NCBI GenBank assembly: GCA_020630435.1 | Contig: JAHDBJ010000039.1 | Span: 1-43,361, forward strand | Direction of reading: 5' to 3' | From: Saprospiraceae bacterium | GTDB lineage: Bacteria; Bacteroidota; Bacteroidia; Chitinophagales; Saprospiraceae | Length of the DNA: 43,361 bases | In this document: piece after piece, positions 26,267 through 32,660 of the stretch | How positions within the stretch are numbered: position 1 is the first letter of the stretch | Layout: each line of letters begins with the position of its first letter | Program-made: the position numbers and the translations under genes | Notes under the pieces: generated by a model | The model's input: the letters and a program-made list of their open reading frames with translations, nothing else | The model's database searches: none | What the model was told of the DNA's origin: nothing

Positions 26267-26773
26267 TCACAATGACAAGGTTAAAAGTGTTTTCCAATCA
26301 TTAATCATTTCTGTAGTATCTACAAGAGCTATTTTAGAAATCATAAGTTGGTTGTATAAAGGTTGTGAAATTTGTTTAGAAATTTCTTCTTTTTGAGACA
26401 ACGCAAAATGACCGTAGAGCATACTTAAATGTGGAAAATATGTTTCTTTTTTATTGAATATATTTTCAGCCAATTGCCTCAACACCTTTAAAGGTTGATT
26501 TTTTTCTACTGTATAAAATATACTCTGAAAGTAAGTATTTCCAAATTCTAACTCCAACAATTTTAAGGAAAATGATTTGAGATAAGGTTTTAATTTTTCA
26601 AATTGATTTAAAACAATGTTTTCTTCTCCATAGATACCACCTAATAGCGTAATATGAGCTTGAAAAGTAGGACAATCATATTTTTTACTTAACAATTCGA
26701 TAGTTGAATTATAAAAAATTGCTTGTTCTTTATCCAGTTCCAACCAAAGGGAGTATTTTCGTGTATATTTCAT
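26267..26773 (-). CDS. 2H phosphoesterase-family protein (cyclic phosphodiesterase-like)
   Basis: A 168-aa two-His phosphoesterase-like protein. The two HxT/S motifs are AHITLLGG (about 36-43) and PHLSMLYG (about 116-123), spaced as in the 2'-5' RNA ligase / cyclic phosphodiesterase family. These enzymes act on 2',3'-cyclic or ADP-ribose cyclic phosphates; the substrate is not predictable here. I choose the ATG in MKYTRKYSLWLE; the open frame extends 14 codons upstream into nadB sequence. It is divergent from nadB, with 33 nt between starts. Stop TGA. Confidence 0.75.
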   Translation of the reverse strand: MKYTRKYSLWLELDKEQAIFYNSTIELLSKKYDCPTFQAHITLLGGIYGEENIVLNQFEKLKPYLKSFSLKLLELEFGNTYFQSIFYTVEKNQPLKVLRQLAENIFNKKETYFPHLSMLYGHFALSQKEEISKQISQPLYNQLMISKIALVDTTEMINDWKTLLTLSL

Positions 26774-26806
26774 ATTATTATTTTTATAAAAATTGAAAAG
26801 ACCTTC

Positions 26807-28411
26807 ATGCAACAATCAGATGTCCTAATTATTGGTTCTGGAATTGCTGGTTTAACTACAGCCTTAAAATTAGCATTTAAAAATCCAAACCTTTCAATAA
26901 CTATACTAACAAAAACAATAGAAAATGAAAGTAATACCCGATACGCACAAGGTGGTGTAGCTGCAGTATGGGATATGGAAGTCGACACTTTTGAAAAACA
27001 CATTGCAGATACCTTAGATGCAGGAGATGGTCTATGTGATGAATCCATTGTTCGGATCGTAGTAGAAGAAGGCCCAGAGCGTGTACGAGAAATCATTGAA
27101 TGGGGAACTCGTTTTGATAAAGAAAAAAATTCGGAAAATTATGACTTGGGAAAAGAAGGTGGGCATTCGGAAAATCGCATCCTACACTATAAAGATTTGA
27201 CGGGAGCAGAAATACAACGAGCCTTACTCGCTAAGGCAAAAGAACTGCCTAATATCAAAATCTATGAGCATTACTTTGCAATGGAAATTATTACCCAACA
27301 TCATTTGGGCTATTACGTCACAAAGTTGACTCCTAACATAGAATGTTATGGAACTTACGTGCTAGATAAGGAAACTGGAAAAATAGAAACCTTTTTAGCA
27401 AAAGTAACGGTATTGGCTTCGGGAGGAGCTGGTCAGGTGTATCGTAGTACAACCAATCCCGTAATTGCTACGGGAGATGGTATTGCGATGGTTTTTAGAG
27501 CAAATGGTCGCATTGAGAATATGGAATTTGTACAATTCCATCCTACTTCATTGTATAACCCCGCAGTAGAGAGTCGTTCGTTTTTAGTCTCTGAAGCCGT
27601 TAGAGGATATGGTGCTATTTTAAGAACATCGGATGGAAAAGAATTTATGCAAAAGTATGACCCTCGCAAATCCCTTGCTCCTAGAGATATAGTAGCAAGA
27701 GCGATTGACAATGAAATGAAGATGCGAGGGGAAGACTATGTTTATTTAGACTGCACACATTTGGACGAAGAAGGTTATATCGCCCATTTCCCGACGATAT
27801 ATGAGAAGTGTAAAAGTATCGGTATTGATCCTATGAAGGATTATATTCCTGTTGTCCCTGCCTGTCATTATGTTTGTGGAGGAATTAAAGTAGACGAAAT
27901 TGGAAAAAGCAGTATCCTAAATCTGTATGCAGCAGGTGAATGTACGTCTACTGGTTTACATGGTGCAAATCGTTTAGCTTCTAATTCTTTACTAGAAGCA
28001 ATGGTTTTTGGGCATCGTATCCATGAAGATATTTTAGAAAATATTAATAAGAAAGGAATTAAGACGAACGTGCCTGACTGGAATGCAGAAGGAACAACTG
28101 ACCCCAAAGAGCTGGTATTAATTACGCAAAGCTGGAAAGAACTCAAGGAAATTATGAGTAGTTATGTCGGTATTGTGCGTTCGAATGTTCGCTTAAAAAG
28201 AGCATTAGATCGCTTACATTTGCTCTATACTGAAACCGAATTGGTTTATAGCAATACGACGGTTTCGCCACAATTGTGTGAGCTTCGAAATCTAATTACT
28301 ATTGCCTATCTGGTAACGAAATCTGCTTCGATTCGTCGTGAAAGTAGGGGATTACATTATACAACAGATTTTCCTAAAAAGAGCAATCGTTTAGAAATTT
28401 CGATATTATAG
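26807..28411 (+). CDS. nadB: L-aspartate oxidase
   Basis: An FAD enzyme oxidising L-aspartate to iminoaspartate, the first step of bacterial NAD synthesis. It is 534 aa from the ATG in MQQSDVLIIG. Visible are the FAD site IIGSGIAGLTTAL, TRYAQGGVAAV, RILHYKDLTGAEIQRALL, ATGDGIAMVFRANG, FVQFHPTSLY, VPACHYVCGGI and AASNSLLEAMVFG-type residues. nadA and nadC are not adjacent. It terminates with TAG AAA TAG, two amber codons one codon apart, and the next in-frame TAA is 13 codons further. Confidence 0.96.
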   Translation: MQQSDVLIIGSGIAGLTTALKLAFKNPNLSITILTKTIENESNTRYAQGGVAAVWDMEVDTFEKHIADTLDAGDGLCDESIVRIVVEEGPERVREIIEWGTRFDKEKNSENYDLGKEGGHSENRILHYKDLTGAEIQRALLAKAKELPNIKIYEHYFAMEIITQHHLGYYVTKLTPNIECYGTYVLDKETGKIETFLAKVTVLASGGAGQVYRSTTNPVIATGDGIAMVFRANGRIENMEFVQFHPTSLYNPAVESRSFLVSEAVRGYGAILRTSDGKEFMQKYDPRKSLAPRDIVARAIDNEMKMRGEDYVYLDCTHLDEEGYIAHFPTIYEKCKSIGIDPMKDYIPVVPACHYVCGGIKVDEIGKSSILNLYAAGECTSTGLHGANRLASNSLLEAMVFGHRIHEDILENINKKGIKTNVPDWNAEGTTDPKELVLITQSWKELKEIMSSYVGIVRSNVRLKRALDRLHLLYTETELVYSNTTVSPQLCELRNLITIAYLVTKSASIRRESRGLHYTTDFPKKSNRLEISIL

Positions 28412-28416
28412 AAATA

Positions 28417-28428
28417 GACAATACTGTC
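28417..28428 (+). promoter_or_regulatory. Operator-like palindrome GACAATACTGTC upstream of the lon promoter
   Basis: GACAAT...CTGTC is an inverted repeat about 75 nt upstream of the sigma-54 elements. It is followed by a direct repeat ATTTTGTC at 28429-28436 and 28439-28446, one helical turn apart. A related palindrome recurs at 28564-28574. This position suits an enhancer-binding protein. Confidence 0.4.
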
Positions 28429-28502
28429 ATTTTGTCCTATTTTGTCTATGATTTAATAGATAGTTTTACCAGTTTTTTATAAAAAATACAGACATTTGCC
28501 AA

Positions 28503-28517
28503 TGGCACAAATATTGC
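28503..28517 (+). promoter_or_regulatory. Sigma-54 (RpoN) promoter of lon
   Basis: TGGCAC-N5-TTGC, with the GG (28504-28505) and GC (28516-28517) separated by exactly 10 nt, matches the -24/-12 consensus TGGCACG-N4-TTGC. Transcription would start near 28529, giving an untranslated leader of about 97 nt before the lon ATG. Confidence 0.65.
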
Positions 28518-28521
28518 CCTT

Positions 28522-28561
28522 AAATCGGGAAATTATAATTTTCAAGAAATCGGAAATTATA
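28522..28561 (+). repeat. Direct repeat in the lon leader
   Basis: AAATCGGGAAATTATA (28522-28537) and AAATCGGAAATTATA (28547-28561) differ by a single G. They span the predicted start and leader of the lon transcript. Confidence 0.6.
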
Positions 28562-28563
28562 CT

Positions 28564-28574
28564 GACAATCTGTC
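28564..28574 (+). promoter_or_regulatory. Second operator-like palindrome GACAATCTGTC in the lon leader
   Basis: GACA-ATC-TGTC shares both half-sites with the palindrome at 28417-28428 and differs by one base in the centre. The pair flanks the sigma-54 promoter. Confidence 0.4.
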
Positions 28575-28625
28575 TAAAACATTGGGAAGGCACATCTTTT
28601 ACCTTATCCCATTCTATATACCAAT

Positions 28626-31028
28626 ATGTTTGAAAAATTATATAACTTAAATCTGGCTGACGACGATGAACTCATGCCTATACTGTCTTTAGAAGAAGAT
28701 GATGAAGCAAGTATTCGAGAAGATTTTCCTGAAGTAATGCCTATATTGGCTTTGAAAAATACTGTATTATTTCCTGGGATCATCATCCCAATTACTGTAG
28801 GAAGGCAAAAGTCTATAGAAGCTATTGAAGAAGCCTATAAAAATGATAGAATAATAGGCGTACTCTCACAAAAGGATATTAAAGTTGAAGCACCAACTTT
28901 GAATGATCTATACAAGGTGGGAACTATAGCACGTATTTTGAAATTACTCAAGATGCCTGATGGTACGATTACCGCTATATTGCAAGGTAGAAAACGATTT
29001 TCTTTGATCGATATGTTATCTAGTGAGCCTTTTCTGCTAGGCAAAATTGAGATACTAGAAATTTCGAATCCTAGCAATAAAATTGAGTACCAAGCATTGA
29101 TGTCTTCGATTAAGGATTTAGCAAATAAAATCATTGAACTATCTCCTAATATTCCTGGTGAAGCCACTGCAATGCTTAATAATATTACAAACGATAGTTT
29201 TCTACTTAATTTTATTTCATCAAATTTAGGTGTTGACATTAAAATACGTCAGTCTTTATTAGAGTTTAATGATATTAATGAAAAAGCCCATGAAATTCTA
29301 AAACAGATGACCAATGAGTTGCAACTATTAGAAGTAAAAGATAAGATTGAGAATAAGGTTAGAGGTGATATGGAGAAGCAGCAGCGAGACTACTTTCTCA
29401 ATCAACAACTCAAAACGATTCAGGACGAATTAGGGCAGAATCCTCAAACTCAAGAAATTGAAGACTTAATCGCTAGAGCTAAGAAGAAAAACTGGAACGA
29501 TACTGTCCGAAAGATATTTGATAAAGAAATTAGTAAGATTAAACGTACTAATCCTCAAGCCCCTGAATATTCTGTGTTGCTCAATCATGCAGAGCTATTG
29601 GTTGATTTGCCGTGGAATGAATATACAGAGGATAATTTTGATCTACGGAAAGTCAAGAAAGAACTAGACAAAGAACACTTTGGGATGACAAAGGTCAAAG
29701 AACGTATTTTAGAACATTTAGCGGTTCTAAAACTCAAAGGTGATATGAAAGCGCCTATTATCTGTCTAGTAGGCCCTCCAGGAGTTGGTAAAACCTCACT
29801 AGGTCGTTCTATTGCCACAGCTATCAATCGTAAATATATCCGAATGTCGCTCGGTGGTTTACACGATGAGTCAGAGATAAGAGGACACCGTAAGACATAC
29901 ATTGGTGCAATGCCTGGTCGGGTAATTCAATCCATCAAAAAAGCTAAATCATCCAACCCTGTATTTATCTTAGATGAGATTGATAAAGTTGGAAAAGATT
30001 TTAGAGGCGATCCCTCCTCAGCACTTTTAGAAGTACTTGACCCTGAACAAAATTCAACGTTCCATGATAATTATTTAGATACCGAATATGACTTATCGAA
30101 GGTCTTGTTTATTGCTACAGCTAATTCTTTAAACACTATACAACCCGCCTTATTGGATCGTATGGAAATTATCGAAGTAAGCGGTTATTCAACAGAGGAA
30201 AAAGTTAAAATCGCTAAACAACATCTTATCCCACAAGAACGCAAGGAACATGGACTTAAGGCAAAACAAGTAAAATTAACGGATAGTGTCATCGAACAAG
30301 TCATTCAGGATTATACTAGAGAGTCGGGTGTCCGTTCATTAAAACGACAAATAGCGGGCATCATGCGAAAGGTAGCAAAGTACGTAGCACTAGAAGAAAC
30401 CTACGACATTTCTATAAAAAAGAAAGATTTACATAAATTATTAGGACCAACTCGATACTCGAAAGAAACTTATAGTGATAGTAATGTAGTCGGTGTAACC
30501 ATTGGACTGGCATGGACTTCTGTAGGTGGTGAAATCCTATTTATTGAATCCAATCTTAGTGAAGGGAAAGGAAATTTGACCCTTACAGGAAATTTAGGAG
30601 ATGTGATGAAAGAATCTGCTACTACAGCACTTAGTTTTCTAAAAAGTAATGCTTCCAAACTCGGAATTGATTCCGATATTTTTAATAAAAAAAATATCCA
30701 TATCCATGTGCCAGCAGGTGCGATTCCTAAAGATGGTCCTTCGGCAGGGATAACAATGTTGACGGCTCTTGCTTCCTCCTTAACGCAGAAAAAAGTAAAG
30801 CCTTATATCGCTATGACAGGAGAGATTACCCTGCGAGGCAAGGTCTTACCTGTAGGTGGAATAAAAGAGAAGATTTTGGCAGCAAAAAGAGCAGGTATGA
30901 AGACCATTATCCTTTGTATCGAAAACAAGAAACACGTTGAGGAAATTGAAGCAGAATATATTAAAGGATTGACTTTTCATTATGTAGATAAAATGGAACA
31001 GGTGTTAAAAATCGCTCTAGGGATTTAA
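28626..31028 (+). CDS. lon: ATP-dependent endopeptidase Lon
   Basis: An AAA+ serine protease that degrades misfolded and regulatory proteins. The 800 residues contain the N-terminal LON substrate domain (about 35-240; MPILALKNTVLFPGIIIPI), a coiled coil (about 245-330), Walker A GPPGVGKT (383-390), Walker B FILDEIDK, and the protease domain. The Ser-Lys dyad is Ser706 (KDGPSAGITM) and Lys749 (43 residues later, in KEKILAAKRAG). The gene stands alone behind a sigma-54-type promoter with paired palindromes. It stops at TAA, 2 nt before the convergent membrane-protein gene. Confidence 0.97.
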   Translation: MFEKLYNLNLADDDELMPILSLEEDDEASIREDFPEVMPILALKNTVLFPGIIIPITVGRQKSIEAIEEAYKNDRIIGVLSQKDIKVEAPTLNDLYKVGTIARILKLLKMPDGTITAILQGRKRFSLIDMLSSEPFLLGKIEILEISNPSNKIEYQALMSSIKDLANKIIELSPNIPGEATAMLNNITNDSFLLNFISSNLGVDIKIRQSLLEFNDINEKAHEILKQMTNELQLLEVKDKIENKVRGDMEKQQRDYFLNQQLKTIQDELGQNPQTQEIEDLIARAKKKNWNDTVRKIFDKEISKIKRTNPQAPEYSVLLNHAELLVDLPWNEYTEDNFDLRKVKKELDKEHFGMTKVKERILEHLAVLKLKGDMKAPIICLVGPPGVGKTSLGRSIATAINRKYIRMSLGGLHDESEIRGHRKTYIGAMPGRVIQSIKKAKSSNPVFILDEIDKVGKDFRGDPSSALLEVLDPEQNSTFHDNYLDTEYDLSKVLFIATANSLNTIQPALLDRMEIIEVSGYSTEEKVKIAKQHLIPQERKEHGLKAKQVKLTDSVIEQVIQDYTRESGVRSLKRQIAGIMRKVAKYVALEETYDISIKKKDLHKLLGPTRYSKETYSDSNVVGVTIGLAWTSVGGEILFIESNLSEGKGNLTLTGNLGDVMKESATTALSFLKSNASKLGIDSDIFNKKNIHIHVPAGAIPKDGPSAGITMLTALASSLTQKKVKPYIAMTGEITLRGKVLPVGGIKEKILAAKRAGMKTIILCIENKKHVEEIEAEYIKGLTFHYVDKMEQVLKIALGI

Positions 31029-31030
31029 TC

Positions 31031-31702
31031 TTATTTTTTAAAAAAATAATCTAAACCACCTAGCTTTATCACTAATCCTGCAAGGAGTAAATTAAATGTC
31101 CAGCTCGACCACGCAGCAAGTAGATAGGTCGTGTTGTATTGTAGGTCAAAATTCAACCAACCTATCAAAAATATAAAAGCTCTGAGGGAAACCGCAGAGA
31201 ATGTCATTGCATAACTTAAAAACATAAACCGTCCATGTTCACGCACATTCCTTTGTCGGATATAATGATACGATAAGTAGGTAAATCCCCACCATAATAC
31301 TGCTTGTAATATAAAAGCAATATGTCCCAACACCCCACCATTGGAGTAAAACGCCATGATTAATCCTGAAGGTGCTGAAATTAATAATATTAAAGTAACA
31401 TATAGCTTTCCAATATTCCGATGTAATCGAGTGTATCTCTGAAGGATTGTTTTGGAGAACTGCGTTGCGCCTGATAATAATACGAAAAAACTACTGGTAA
31501 TATGTATATAAAATGACCAACGCCAAAGGTCAAATCGTATTACCTTCTGTTTAGTTAATAAAAAATCAATATCAGTAGGAAAAGGTGGTGTAATATATGG
31601 AATCGTAACGTTAAACATTAGGTAACAAAAAAATAAGAGTCCTATCCACAAAACAAAACACCCTATTTTTGTTATTAAATTATTTTCTTTTAAGGTTGTC
31701 AT
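31031..31702 (-). CDS. DUF2306-type integral membrane protein
   Basis: A 223-aa membrane protein with about six transmembrane helices (about 14-34, 68-85, 100-120, 128-146, 158-180, 192-214). The conserved His and Arg residues fit the DUF2306 pattern: FYIHITSSFFVLLSGATQFSKTIL, RLHRNIGKLYV, and REHGRFMFLSYAMTFSAVSLR. Function is unknown; paired His in membrane helices suggests possible haem or metal binding, an inference only. It is convergent with lon and 84 nt downstream of the hairpin that follows the suppressor-tRNA operon. Stop TAA. Confidence 0.7.
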   Translation of the reverse strand: MTTLKENNLITKIGCFVLWIGLLFFCYLMFNVTIPYITPPFPTDIDFLLTKQKVIRFDLWRWSFYIHITSSFFVLLSGATQFSKTILQRYTRLHRNIGKLYVTLILLISAPSGLIMAFYSNGGVLGHIAFILQAVLWWGFTYLSYHYIRQRNVREHGRFMFLSYAMTFSAVSLRAFIFLIGWLNFDLQYNTTYLLAAWSSWTFNLLLAGLVIKLGGLDYFFKK

Positions 31703-31785
31703 TTTAGAATATTGGGGTAATCGAGTATTAAGACTCTCTCCTATTTAATGTATAAATATAACTTTTTATTGTTTTAATGAAAGCA

Positions 31786-31853
31786 CTCATCCTAAAGGTT
31801 GGTATTTAGCCTAAAATTCAAAAACTTCTAAGCACTAACAACTTTAGGATGAG
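31786..31853 (-). repeat. Long-loop inverted repeat after the suppressor-tRNA operon
   Basis: CTCATCCTAAAG (31786-31797) and CTTTAGGATGAG (31842-31853) are perfect 12-nt inverted repeats separated by 44 nt. The repeat lies between the 88-aa gene stop and the start of the DUF2306 gene. No U-run follows, so it is more likely a structured leader or operator than a simple terminator. Confidence 0.6.
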
Positions 31854-31874
31854 CGACAATTTTTCAAAATCGTT

Positions 31875-32141
31875 TTATGCTTCTTGTTCTGTATATTTTT
31901 TAACTAAGAAATCAACCTGTACTTGAGACCAGTATTGCTTTTTAGGAAGGTTTGGTTGTTTTTTCCTAAGAATATCATATGCAATGTGTAAATGCATTAA
32001 GAGATTCTTGTTGGTAGCAACTTTTGCAGTTGCTTCGCTTGGTTTGAGAATCCTATCTCCCGTAAAATAAACGGATTTACGTTGTGGTTTATAAAAAACT
32101 TGTTCTGCTGCTAGTTTTTTGATTACATCTTTAATTATCAT
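31875..32141 (-). CDS. Basic 88-aa protein of unknown function, third gene of the suppressor-tRNA operon
   Basis: I do not recognise this protein. It is 88 aa, rich in Lys/Arg and predicted helical, with no signal peptide or membrane segment. The N-terminal part (MIIKDVIKKLAAEQVFYKPQ) leads into a short strand-like YFTGDRIL and then a helical, His/Lys-rich stretch (NLLMHLHIAYDILRKKQP) ending acidic (YTEQEA). The charge suggests nucleic-acid or ribosome binding, an inference. Its ATG overlaps the TGA of the PTH2-like gene in the sequence ATGA, so its translation is probably coupled to that gene and hence to amber suppression. Stop TAA. Confidence 0.65.
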   Translation of the reverse strand: MIIKDVIKKLAAEQVFYKPQRKSVYFTGDRILKPSEATAKVATNKNLLMHLHIAYDILRKKQPNLPKKQYWSQVQVDFLVKKYTEQEA

Positions 32142-32479
32142 GACGTTAGATTTAAATTTTTGAAATGTTGTTGGTGGATTTTCTTGGGTAATGCTTCAAC
32201 AGCAATTGCTGTAACTTGATTACCAATATCGGGTTCATTAAAAATGCTATATTTAATGCCCAAAACTTCTAGTTTACAAACTATCTCTAGTAAATTTTTT
32301 CTAGAAGTTTCCAAACAACACAGGTAATTAGAACCTAGTCGCCATGCTTCAAATTCTTTTCGGTAGTGGAACGCAAACTCAGTTAGTGCATGAGCAGATT
32401 GTACTACCTTTTGTCCTTGTGATAGTTTATCAACAACAATCGTTGTTAATTTATCACCTTTTTGAATAATCTATTTCAT
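32138..32479 (-). CDS. PTH2-superfamily peptidyl-tRNA hydrolase-like protein with in-frame UAG at codon 3
   Basis: The frame reads ATG AAA TAG ATT ATT CAA and then stays open to TGA, 113 sense positions if UAG is decoded. The product matches the PTH2 fold: KLSQGQKVVQSAHAL (residues 18-32, the family K-x-GKGK-AAQ-AHA motif with Gly22, Gln27 and His30 in place), SNYLCCLE (50-57), LEVLGIKYSIF (70-80) and the C-terminal NEPDIGNQVTAIAVEALP (81-98). PTH2 enzymes release peptide from peptidyl-tRNA. No ATG, GTG or TTG occurs between the UAG and the second half of the domain, so no conventional downstream start can bypass the stop. The UAG is followed by A, a context that favours suppression. The ORF begins 19 nt after a tRNA with anticodon CTA. 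It could be a dead gene, but the intact 110-codon frame, its motifs and the neighbouring tRNA argue for recoding. Without an experiment the decoded residue is unknown; Gln is the best guess. Confidence 0.8.
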
Positions 32480-32498
32480 ATATAAAAATTTTGGTTAG

Positions 32499-32570
32499 CG
32501 ATCCGTAAGGGACTTGAACCCTTTCCAAAAGATTTAGAGTCTTCTGCTCTACCAGTTAAGCTAACGGATC
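32499..32570 (-). tRNA. Amber suppressor tRNA, anticodon CTA
   Basis: A 72-nt tRNA with every canonical part. The acceptor GATCCGT/ACGGATC pairs perfectly (7 bp); then TA, a D-arm (stem GCTT/GAGC, 8-nt loop with GG), an anticodon stem GAAGA/TCTTT with loop CTCTAAA, a 4-nt variable region, a T-arm AAGGG/CCCTT with loop TTCAAGT, and discriminator G. U33 and A37 are in place, so the anticodon (plus-strand 32535-32537) is CTA, reading UAG. The 3' CCA is not encoded, as is usual in Bacteroidota. G73, U35 and G10 fit glutaminyl identity in E. coli terms; two linker bases and an ordinary D-loop with GG argue against pyrrolysine tRNA. It is upstream of, and on the same strand as, an ORF with an in-frame UAG. 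Confidence 0.9.
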
Positions 32571-32587
32571 AGCCTATTAAAACAGAA

Positions 32588-32595
32588 CAACTATA
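32588..32595 (-). promoter_or_regulatory. Weak candidate -7 box for the suppressor-tRNA operon
   Basis: TATAGTTG on the minus strand is one mismatch from TAnnTTTG and ends 17 nt before the mature tRNA 5' end. No TTTG -33 element is visible, and read-through from the AraC-type gene is equally possible. Confidence 0.3.
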
Positions 32596-32660
32596 AAAGA
32601 ATAAAGTTTACCATTTCTATTATTATTTTTCTTATTTTCGAAATATGAATTTACATATAT

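Noticed and set aside
32138-32479. PTH2-like ORF as a simple pseudogene or a sequencing error at the TAG
   Set aside because: The remaining 110 codons are intact, all family motifs are kept, the junction with the next gene is precise, and a UAG-reading tRNA lies directly upstream. An error cannot be fully excluded from one sequence.
32499-32570. The same sequence read as a plus-strand tRNA (for example Leu anticodon TAG)
   Set aside because: The D-arm (GCTTAACTGGTAGAGC) and the T-loop (GTTCAAGTC) have the correct order and polarity only on the minus strand.
32499-32570. Pyrrolysine tRNA
   Set aside because: It has an ordinary 8-nt D-loop with GG and two linker bases between acceptor and D stems, unlike tRNA-Pyl, and no pyl genes are nearby.
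31875-32570. Remnant of a recoded phage or integrated element
   Set aside because: No integrase, transposase, phage structural gene or attachment repeat is visible around the cassette, and its base composition matches its neighbours. A distant phage origin of the tRNA remains possible.
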